From positions 1 to 23,484 of the forward strand of contig JAGLDO010000110.1 in assembly GCA_023145555.1 (NCBI GenBank): a stretch of DNA of 23,484 nt, in the 5' to 3' direction. Position numbers and translations under genes: made by a program. A model generated the notes under the pieces. That model saw only the letters and a list, made by a program, of their open reading frames with translations. It did not search any database and was not told the DNA's origin. This stretch comes from Bacteroidales bacterium. Its GTDB lineage: Bacteria; Bacteroidota; Bacteroidia; Bacteroidales; B39-G9. Shown here piece after piece: positions 16,046-22,645 of the stretch; within the stretch, counting starts at the first letter, position 1; each line of letters begins with the position of its first letter.

Positions 16046-17500
16046 AATATTCTTAAAAAGCTGTTCTACAATTTCTTTATCATCAAAATGGTTTCTAACA
16101 CCTTTTATCTCTTGATAATTTTCATGTCCTTTGCCTGCTATTAAAATTATATCACCTTTGTCGGCAAACATATATGCTGTTTTAATTGCTTCTTTTCTGT
16201 CAGTAATCGAAATAGTATTTTTAATAAAAATTGGCTCAATACCTTTCTTCATATCATTAATAATATCTTCGGGATTTTCCGAACGAGGATTATCAGATGT
16301 CAGGATTACTTTACTACTCAACTCCGAAACTATTTTTGCCATTAACGGGCGTTTAGTTTTGTCTCTGTCTCCTCCAGCACCAACAACCGTAATTACCTGC
16401 TCATTGCCTGAACGAATTTGATTAATAGTGGTTAAAACATTTTTTAATGCATCCGGTGTATGAGCGTAATCAACAATAGCAGTAATTCCTTTGTCGGAAC
16501 GAATATATTCAAAGCGTCCTTTAACAGAATTTAAGCTGCTGATATTTTGAAGCACCTCCTCTGTTTTTTGATTTAACAAAATTGTTGTTGCATAAACAGC
16601 CAATAAATTAGATGCGTTAAAATCACCAATTAATTTAGTCCACACATCTATTCCATTAACATCTAACAACATACCTTCAAAATGGCTTTCTAAGACTTTG
16701 CATTTAAAATCGGCAAATGAATGAATTGCAAATGAATATTTCTTAGCTTTACAATTCTGAAGCATAAACTCTCCATTTCTGTCATCAATATTTGTCAAAG
16801 CAAAAGCAGAATTAGGCAAATTATCAAAAAACATTTTTTTTGCATTAATATATTCTTTAAATGTTTTATGATAATCTAAATGGTCTTGTGTAATATTTGT
16901 GAATATTCCCACATTAAAATTAAGACCGGCTATTCTATTTTGAACAATTGAATGAGAACTCACCTCCATAAAGCAATAATCGCAACCAACATCAACCATT
17001 CTGCTTAACAATTCATTTAATTTAATAGCATCGGGAGTTGTATGTGTTGATGGAACAATCTCTGTATCAATAATATTATTAACAGTAGAAATTAGCCCTG
17101 ATTTATACCCAAGTTTCTTAAACAAGCTATATAGTAATGTTGCAATTGTTGTTTTACCGTTTGTTCCGGTCACACCAACTAATTTTAATTTCTTAGAAGG
17201 ATTATCATAAAAATTCGAAGCTATTAAACCAAGAGCATAATGAGTATCATTAACAAGGATATAAGAAATATCAGATTTTATTTCTTTAGGCAGAACTTCA
17301 CACAATATTGCTACTGCACCCAAGTCAATAGCTTTATTAATATAATTATGCCCATCAGCCTGAGCACCTTTTAATGCAACAAACAATTGATTAGCATCAA
17401 CTTTTCTGGAATCAAAATTAATGTCACAAATAGAAATATTTGTGTTACCAATGATTTTTATAACATCAACTGTTTGTAATATTTTATTTAATGCTTTCAA
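16034..17500 (-). CDS. murE: UDP-MurNAc-tripeptide synthetase MurE, meso-DAP type (TTG start)
   Basis: The product has 488 residues. MurE adds the third stem residue to UDP-MurNAc-L-Ala-D-Glu. Features are the N-terminal DSRKV and FVALKGAQADGHNYI, the P-loop VTGTNGKTT (about 110-118), STHTTPDAI, MEVSSHSIVQNRI, NITQDHLDYHKTF, GDFNASN, GRFEYI, VDYAHTPDALKNVL, and GAGGDRDKTKRPLMA. DNPR at 403-406 is the signature of enzymes that add meso-diaminopimelate; lysine types differ here. The frame has no ATG between its upstream stop (17522-17524) and the conserved N-terminus, so it must start at TTG 17500-17498, 4 bases after ftsI. The final codons fall in the TTAAATTG repeat, so the C-terminal LNC may be repeat-derived. 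Confidence 0.97.
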   Translation of the reverse strand: MKALNKILQTVDVIKIIGNTNISICDINFDSRKVDANQLFVALKGAQADGHNYINKAIDLGAVAILCEVLPKEIKSDISYILVNDTHYALGLIASNFYDNPSKKLKLVGVTGTNGKTTIATLLYSLFKKLGYKSGLISTVNNIIDTEIVPSTHTTPDAIKLNELLSRMVDVGCDYCFMEVSSHSIVQNRIAGLNFNVGIFTNITQDHLDYHKTFKEYINAKKMFFDNLPNSAFALTNIDDRNGEFMLQNCKAKKYSFAIHSFADFKCKVLESHFEGMLLDVNGIDVWTKLIGDFNASNLLAVYATTILLNQKTEEVLQNISSLNSVKGRFEYIRSDKGITAIVDYAHTPDALKNVLTTINQIRSGNEQVITVVGAGGDRDKTKRPLMAKIVSELSSKVILTSDNPRSENPEDIINDMKKGIEPIFIKNTISITDRKEAIKTAYMFADKGDIILIAGKGHENYQEIKGVRNHFDDKEIVEQLFKNILNC

Positions 17501-17504
17501 TATA

Positions 17505-19613
17505 TTATATAAGTTTAAGTATTATTTCATTACCTTTTCGAATTCTTGTTCCTGGTGAAATTGATTGTTCTTTTACCAAGCCGGCTCCTTCAACAACAAC
17601 TTTCAATCCAATATTTTCAAGAATAAACAAAGCATCTTTTACCCCCATACCCTTAACATTAGGAATAAGTAGGTTTCTAATCAATCTATTCTGACATAAA
17701 ATATTTTGGTTCGTTTTTGTTGTCACTACCCAGTCAGAGTTAATGTTCTTATTTAAAACAGGTATTGACAAATCAGAACACACTCTTTCTAAATCTTTTC
17801 GATGACCACTTTTTGAGTACGGAACATTTTCAGACAAAAAACTGTTATTAATATTGCTATGCAAATTGATGTCTGTTGAGTAAACTTTATCTGAAATTTC
17901 TTTAAAAACGGGACCTGCAACTAAATTTCCATAATAAACATTATTTGACGGTGCATTAACAACCACAATGCATGAATATTTAGGGTTATCAGCAGGGAAA
18001 TAACCGACAAATGAAGCCTGATAGCTTACTTTAGATTGATATTTATAACCATATTTTTTGTTTGCAATTTGCGCTGTTCCTGTTTTACCCGCAATTTTAT
18101 AATTCTTATTTTTTAAATTTCTGGCAGTACCACGTTCAACAACACCCTCTAACATTTCTTTCACTTTTCTAATGGTAGATTTTGAACATATTGAATGATT
18201 TAAAACTTCCGGACTAAAAGTTTTAATTATATCACCATGATATTTAATTGCTTTAACAAATTTCGGTTTTACCATTACTCCATCATTTGCTACAGCATTA
18301 TAAAAAGTAAGTATTTGTAAAGGAGTCGACCTAACCTCATAACCAATTGACATTTGAGGTAGTGAAATACCAGACCATAATGTGTCGCCCGGATATTTAA
18401 TATATGGTTTACCTTCACCCATAATCTCAATACCTGTAGTTTCGTTAAGGTGCATGCTGTAAAGACGTCTCACAAATTTTTTTTCATTATTAGAATAATA
18501 TCTCGTAATAATTTTAGAGATTCCAACATTTGAAGAAACTTCAAAAACCTCTTTAACTGTTATTTTACCATGTCCTCCTCTTTTCGAATCTCTCACAGGA
18601 AAACCATGGTATTTAACTATTCCCCCTTCAGTATCTACACTATCTCCCAAATCTACATATCCATCTTCTAATGCAACAATCAAAGACGATAATTTAAAAG
18701 TGGAACCGGGTTCTGTACTTTCTCCAATCGCGTAATTATATTCCTCTCGAAAATTACCATATTCATCTCTTGTTAAATTAGCAATTGCTTTAATTTCTCC
18801 GGTTTTAACTTCCATCAACACAACACATCCGTGACCTGCATTGTGTTTTTTTAATTGATTTAACAGCGCATTTTGAGCTACATCCTGAATATTTATATCA
18901 ATAGTTGTAATAATATCTTTCCCATCCTGAGCTTCTACTTCATCACCATCTTTTATTGGCATCCAAACCTTTGATGAAATTTTTTGCATTAATTTTACAC
19001 CATTAACACCTTTTAAATCGCGATTATAAGCTCCTTCAATTCCTACTATTGTTCCTGATTCTCCTTTATTCAAAGCACCTATTGTTCGTGAAGCCAAATT
19101 TACAAATGGCTGTATTCTTTTATTTTCTTGCGAATAAATAAAACCGCCTCTATATCGTCCAAGCCTGAATAATGGAAATTTTTTCAATTGTTTTAATTGC
19201 TTGTAATTAGCTTTTCTTTTTATTAAATGATAACGTTCTCCTCTAAAGCGTGCACTAATAAGCTCTCTCTTATATTCAGATTTTGTTTTATCAACAAATA
19301 ATCTAGAAAGACAATAAGCAAGGGAATCTACATTATTATTAAAAATAGTATTAGTAATTGCTTCGCTCTTTAGATCCATCCTTATTTCGTAATATGGAAC
19401 TGAGCTTGCTAACAATCTTCCATCTTCAGCACAAATATCGCCTCTGTTTGCTTCAATTGTTATATCTTTCATTGTAAGAGTGTTCGCTTTATTCCATTTG
19501 TTTTTTTCAATGGTTTGCAAATACGCCACCCTGCCTATAATAATTAATGCAAATAGAAGCATTAAAATATAGACAAAACCAACTCTTACCAATATGTCTT
19601 TTTTTACACCCAT
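17505..19613 (-). CDS. ftsI: Septal transpeptidase FtsI/PBP3 with C-terminal PASTA domain
   Basis: The product has 702 residues. FtsI is a class B penicillin-binding protein that crosslinks septal peptidoglycan in partnership with FtsW. It has one N-terminal transmembrane helix (about 10-29), a pedestal domain with RGDICAEDGRLLASS (57-71), and a transpeptidase domain with the three active-site motifs: STFK (304-307, Ser304 nucleophile), SSN (360-362) and KTG (510-512, in IAGKTGTAQIA). Residues about 645-702 form a PASTA domain (IPNVKGMGVKDALFILENIG, then ISPGTRIRKGNEIILKLI). PASTA-bearing FtsI is common in Bacteroidota, while E. coli PBP3 lacks it. It lies 12 bases after the FtsL-like gene and 4 bases before murE. 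Confidence 0.96.
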   Translation of the reverse strand: MGVKKDILVRVGFVYILMLLFALIIIGRVAYLQTIEKNKWNKANTLTMKDITIEANRGDICAEDGRLLASSVPYYEIRMDLKSEAITNTIFNNNVDSLAYCLSRLFVDKTKSEYKRELISARFRGERYHLIKRKANYKQLKQLKKFPLFRLGRYRGGFIYSQENKRIQPFVNLASRTIGALNKGESGTIVGIEGAYNRDLKGVNGVKLMQKISSKVWMPIKDGDEVEAQDGKDIITTIDINIQDVAQNALLNQLKKHNAGHGCVVLMEVKTGEIKAIANLTRDEYGNFREEYNYAIGESTEPGSTFKLSSLIVALEDGYVDLGDSVDTEGGIVKYHGFPVRDSKRGGHGKITVKEVFEVSSNVGISKIITRYYSNNEKKFVRRLYSMHLNETTGIEIMGEGKPYIKYPGDTLWSGISLPQMSIGYEVRSTPLQILTFYNAVANDGVMVKPKFVKAIKYHGDIIKTFSPEVLNHSICSKSTIRKVKEMLEGVVERGTARNLKNKNYKIAGKTGTAQIANKKYGYKYQSKVSYQASFVGYFPADNPKYSCIVVVNAPSNNVYYGNLVAGPVFKEISDKVYSTDINLHSNINNSFLSENVPYSKSGHRKDLERVCSDLSIPVLNKNINSDWVVTTKTNQNILCQNRLIRNLLIPNVKGMGVKDALFILENIGLKVVVEGAGLVKEQSISPGTRIRKGNEIILKLI

Positions 19614-19625
19614 TAATCTAAAGAC

Positions 19626-20003
19626 TTATTCTTTTTCAATAATAATTTTTTTTGGAGGCACCACAGCTTCTTTCAAATCTAAACCCTTTTCTTCTACCAG
19701 TTTAGCCACTTCCGATTGCTTACTAATATACATCAACTCAGAAGTAGTAGTAATTGATTCGGCACGTAATTCCTTCACTTCATTTTTCAAAGCAATCGTT
19801 TCCCTAAGTATTTTTTCTGCTTCATAGCGATTTCCTATATATATTATAGCAATAATCGAAAGGAACAACACATAAGGAATTTGTTTAATAACATTCTCGC
19901 TTGTTAAAAAATTACCTCCAATAAAATCTTTAATAGACCCTTTTTTAGTATTTTTAGTTACAGAATCTAACTCTTCAAAAGTTTTATCGTCATTATACTT
20001 CAT
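19626..20003 (-). CDS. FtsL-like cell division protein
   Basis: The product has 125 residues: a charged cytoplasmic N-terminus of about 40 residues, one transmembrane helix (about 42-57, IPYVLFLSIIAIIYIG), then a helical, Glu/Lys-rich periplasmic segment (about 60-105, AEKILRETIALKNEVKELRA) able to form a coiled coil, and a Pro/Lys/Ile-rich tail. This topology and its place between rsmH and ftsI are those of FtsL, which with FtsB and FtsQ activates FtsWI. FtsL sequences diverge too much for a motif-based call. It follows a 188-base gap after rsmH that carries the GTCATT repeats, so it may have an extra promoter. Confidence 0.88.
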   Translation of the reverse strand: MKYNDDKTFEELDSVTKNTKKGSIKDFIGGNFLTSENVIKQIPYVLFLSIIAIIYIGNRYEAEKILRETIALKNEVKELRAESITTTSELMYISKQSEVAKLVEEKGLDLKEAVVPPKKIIIEKE

Positions 20004-20047
20004 TCGGTTATAATTTTAACATATATTTATGCACCGTATCGAATAAA

Positions 20048-20114
20048 TAGTCATTGATAGTCATTGATTGCCATTAAAACTTAATGACGGCAAAGCCAAA
20101 TGACAACAAATGAC
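20048..20114. repeat. Inverted array of GTCATT/AATGAC units between rsmH and the ftsL-like gene
   Basis: On the plus strand TAGTCATTGA is repeated exactly at 20048-20057 and 20058-20067 and followed by a diverged unit TTGCCATTAA. Then AATGAC occurs at 20083-20088, 20099-20104 and 20109-20114. The spacing is 10 bases within the left half and between the last two right units. The centre can pair as CATTAA (20072-20077), AAC loop, TTAATG (20081-20086). The 188-base gap (20004-20191) has no ORF of note. It may be an intergenic repeat element or a binding array; the two cannot be told apart from one copy. Confidence 0.6.
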
Positions 20115-20191
20115 GTGAAACAAATTACAAATCATATTACACAAAATATAACCACGCACATATAATTATTCATGAGCTATTGTTTTTTTTA

Positions 20192-21091
20192 TTATACACG
20201 TTGAGCTATGCGAAGTTTTGCACTTCTTGATCTTACATTAGTTTCAATTTCGCCTTCGTTTGGTATAATAACTTTTTTATTAACTGCTTTAAAGGGAACC
20301 TGAATATTTCCATAAAAATCTTTTTCTACTTCACCTTCAAACTTTCCCTTTTTTATATAATTTTTAACCAATCTATCTTCAATTGAGTGATAAGTAATAA
20401 CAACTAATCGACCATCTTTCTTTATAACATCACCCGATTGCAACAGCAAATCTTTTAAAGAATCGACTTCTCCATTAACTTCAATACGTAAAGCCTGAAA
20501 CACTTTTGACAAATATTTATTCTCTTTATTTTTGGGCATACAACTACTAATAACTTCTTTGAACTGATTAATAGTCTTTATTTCTTTCTCTTTTCGGTAA
20601 TTTACAATGACATTAACCAACTTTGAGGTGTTAATAATTTCGCCATATAATTTAAAAATTAAATAAAGTTGTTTTTCATGATAAACATTTAAAACATGTT
20701 TGGCTGTAATAGAAGATTTTTGGTTCATCCTCATATCAAGTTCGCCATCATATCTGTATGAAAAACCACGCTTGGCAACATCAAAATGATGAGAAGAAAC
20801 ACCCAAATCAGCTAATAAACCATCTACCTGTCCAATATTATAATATCTTAAAAAGTTTTTTAGATATCGGAAATTATGATTAACGAATAATAAATGTTCA
20901 TCATTAATAACATTTATTAGAGCATCTTTATCTTGGTCAAATGCAATCAACCTTCCGGTTGTCAATTTTTTTAGTATCTCTCTTGAATGTCCACCACCTC
21001 CATATGTTACATCAACATAAGTACCTTCCGGATTAATCTTCAATCCATCAATACTCTCTTTTAGAAGTACCGGTATGTGATATGCTTTCAT
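20192..21091 (-). CDS. rsmH: 16S rRNA (cytosine1402-N4)-methyltransferase RsmH
   Basis: The product has 299 residues, the usual RsmH (MraW) length. It methylates the N4 of C1402 in the 16S rRNA decoding site using SAM. Visible segments are HIPVLLKESIDGL (5-17), the SAM-binding DVTYGGGGHSREIL (27-40), FDQDKDAL, LADLGVSSHHFDVAKRGFSYR, LDMRMN, VFQALRIEVNGEVDSLKDLL, and ITYHSIEDRLVKNYI, with the basic C-terminus RSRSAKLRIAQRV. All are invariant family blocks. Its ATG overlaps the mraZ stop by one base (TAATG), implying translational coupling. It is the second gene of the dcw cluster, as in most bacteria. Confidence 0.98.
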   Translation of the reverse strand: MKAYHIPVLLKESIDGLKINPEGTYVDVTYGGGGHSREILKKLTTGRLIAFDQDKDALINVINDEHLLFVNHNFRYLKNFLRYYNIGQVDGLLADLGVSSHHFDVAKRGFSYRYDGELDMRMNQKSSITAKHVLNVYHEKQLYLIFKLYGEIINTSKLVNVIVNYRKEKEIKTINQFKEVISSCMPKNKENKYLSKVFQALRIEVNGEVDSLKDLLLQSGDVIKKDGRLVVITYHSIEDRLVKNYIKKGKFEGEVEKDFYGNIQVPFKAVNKKVIIPNEGEIETNVRSRSAKLRIAQRV

Positions 21092-21558
21092 TATTCGTCA
21101 AATTGATCAATTTCCCCATCCATAATTTTCTCAGCCAACGATGCAAAATCTTCTTCATCGCCAACTATATTGTTGTACAGCTCTTTATTCCAAATTTCAA
21201 TTTTTCCGTCTTGCCCGGCTAATACAACTTCTTTATCTATCCCTACAATTTCAAGCAACCGTTTAGGTACTAAAAAGCGATTATTTCCATCTAATATAAT
21301 TTCAGCTGTACCCTTATAGAACCCTCTTAGAAATTTATTGTGCTCTTTTTTATAAGGATTAATTTTACTACGAATAATTTTATTTTGACGCTCCCATTCT
21401 TCAATTGGAAAAAGAACCAAGCATTTCTCAAAAAGATCTTTCTTTATGACAAACTTTCCCTCAACAGATGATTTCATCTGTCTTTTCAAAGCAGACGGCA
21501 GCATAATTCTGCCCTTTGCATCTACCTTACATGGATAATCTCCTATAAATGTTGTCAT
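21091..21558 (-). CDS. mraZ: Transcriptional regulator MraZ
   Basis: The product has 155 residues from the ATG at 21558. The frame is open up to 21612, but that start lies inside the operator, and MTTFIGDYPCKVDAKGR fits the family N-terminus. MraZ has two SpoVT/AbrB-like half-domains, here DAKGRIMLP (13-21) and DGNNRFLVP (90-98), and assembles into a ring that binds direct repeats upstream of its own gene. In E. coli it represses the dcw operon; in mollicutes it activates it. The second half-domain has Asn where many members have the DxxGR Gly. It ends in an acidic tail. It is the first gene of the dcw operon, and its target boxes are visible 38 bases upstream of the ATG. Confidence 0.96.
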   Translation of the reverse strand: MTTFIGDYPCKVDAKGRIMLPSALKRQMKSSVEGKFVIKKDLFEKCLVLFPIEEWERQNKIIRSKINPYKKEHNKFLRGFYKGTAEIILDGNNRFLVPKRLLEIVGIDKEVVLAGQDGKIEIWNKELYNNIVGDEEDFASLAEKIMDGEIDQFDE

Positions 21559-21596
21559 TACAAATTGTTTATTGAATGTAAAAATAAGAAATTTTT

Positions 21597-21621
21597 CACC
21601 ACATTCAACCACATTCTACCA
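21597..21621 (-). promoter_or_regulatory. MraZ operator: three direct TGGTN boxes with 5-base spacers
   Basis: Reading the minus strand, TGGTA (21621-21617), GAATG, TGGTT (21611-21607), GAATG, TGGTG (21601-21597). These are three direct 5-base boxes at an exact 10-base period with identical spacers. The layout equals the known MraZ box pattern (TGGG-type repeats separated by 5 bases), with TGGT instead of TGGG. It lies 38 bases before the mraZ ATG, the expected place for autoregulation of the dcw operon. Confidence 0.82.
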
Positions 21622-21658
21622 TATTTTTACACAATTGTTAATAACTTTTTTATACAAT

Positions 21659-21674
21659 CAACAATATGTTGTTG
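21659..21674. repeat. Inverted repeat CAACAA/TTGTTG in the mraZ control region
   Basis: CAACAA (21659-21664), TATG, TTGTTG (21669-21674) is a perfect 6-bp dyad 37 bases upstream of the MraZ boxes (mraZ sense) in the divergent gap. It could be a small operator or a chance dyad; no partner regulator is in view. Confidence 0.3.
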
Positions 21675-21743
21675 TAAAATGCTACATATAAATATATTAC
21701 ACGGTTTTTTAAAAAAAAATATTTTTTAAAAAAGACAATATTT

Positions 21744-21761
21744 TTTTATTATCTTCGTAAA
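21744..21761 (+). promoter_or_regulatory. Promoter-like element (-7 box TATCTTCG) before the acyltransferase pair
   Basis: TTTTATTATCTTCGTAAA, identical over 18 bases to 2855-2872. The TATCTTCG core is at 21750-21757, 22 bases before the ATG at 21780, giving a short leader of about 15 bases if transcription starts a few bases downstream. A -33 TTTG is not evident in the AT-rich stretch upstream. It faces away from mraZ and would drive the lipid acyltransferase genes. Confidence 0.55.
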
Positions 21762-21779
21762 GTAATATTTGTTTTTTTT

Positions 21780-22616
21780 ATGAATAATAAATTATCAAAA
21801 ATTAAATCACAACTCATTAATATTGAGGATGTTATCAAAAACAAAAACCCTCGATTATTAAAAATTCTTCCAAAATTTATTATTAACTTCATAAAAAAAA
21901 TTATTCATCAAAAAGAAATAAATTCCGCACTTAAAAAAAACTCACATTTAAAAGGTATTAATTTTGTTAATAATGCTTTAAAATATCTTGGGGTTAAGTA
22001 TAAAGTAATTGGTGAAGAAAATATACCCAAAACCGGGAATTTTATTTTTGTATCGAACCATCCTCTTGGAGGTTTAGATGGGTTAATTTTTATTAGCGCT
22101 ATATCAAAATATTTTAAAAAAATGAGATTTCCTGTAAATGACTTATTATTAAATGTTAAAAATTTTGGAAATCTTTTTCTGCCAATAAACAAGCATGGCA
22201 AGCAAAGCCGTCAAGCTGTAATAGATATTAATAACGCATACAACTCAGATTCTCAAATATTATATTTTCCTGCAGGATTATGTTCTCGAAAAATTAAAGG
22301 GAAGATAACAGATTTAAAATGGCAAAAAAATTTCATTAGACAGGCAATTAAAAACGAAAGAGATATTATTCCTGTACATATTGATGGAAAAAACTCAAAT
22401 TTCTTTTACAGATTAGCAAACATTAGAAAATTTTTCCGTATAAAGGCAAATATAGAAATGTTCTTTTTGCCAAATGAAATGTTTAAACAAAAATCTAAAA
22501 AAAACATTTTACATATAGGCAAACCCATTTCATTTAAAATTTTCGACAAGACAAAAAGTATTGATGAATGGGCACAATATATAAGAGACAAAACTTATTC
22601 TCTTGCTAAAGAATAA
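21780..22616 (+). CDS. PlsC-like O-acyltransferase, GlsA/OlsA type (glycine-lipid synthesis)
   Basis: The product has 278 residues, a lysophospholipid-acyltransferase fold. Motif I is NHPLGGLDG (93-101), where His94 and Asp100 are separated by five residues, not the four of the usual HX4D box. FPAGLCSR (163-170) stands where PlsC has FPEGTRS. WQKNFIRQAI and IIPVHIDGKNSNFFYRLANI follow. These features are shared by the Bacteroidota family called hemolysin/OlsA-like, which includes GlsA of Bacteroides thetaiotaomicron. GlsA esterifies the hydroxyl of N-(3-hydroxyacyl)glycine to complete glycine lipid. The next gene, 29 bases on, is a GlsB-like N-acyltransferase, which supports that role. Some members make ornithine or other aminolipids, so the exact amino acid is inferred. 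The protein is basic and probably membrane-peripheral. Confidence 0.78.
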   Translation: MNNKLSKIKSQLINIEDVIKNKNPRLLKILPKFIINFIKKIIHQKEINSALKKNSHLKGINFVNNALKYLGVKYKVIGEENIPKTGNFIFVSNHPLGGLDGLIFISAISKYFKKMRFPVNDLLLNVKNFGNLFLPINKHGKQSRQAVIDINNAYNSDSQILYFPAGLCSRKIKGKITDLKWQKNFIRQAIKNERDIIPVHIDGKNSNFFYRLANIRKFFRIKANIEMFFLPNEMFKQKSKKNILHIGKPISFKIFDKTKSIDEWAQYIRDKTYSLAKE

Positions 22617-22645
22617 AATTCAAACAATAAAAATACAAACACGAA

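Noticed and set aside
21559..21612. Upstream start of mraZ adding 18 residues
   Set aside because: The added codons run through the MraZ operator and do not match the family N-terminus; ATG 21558 does.
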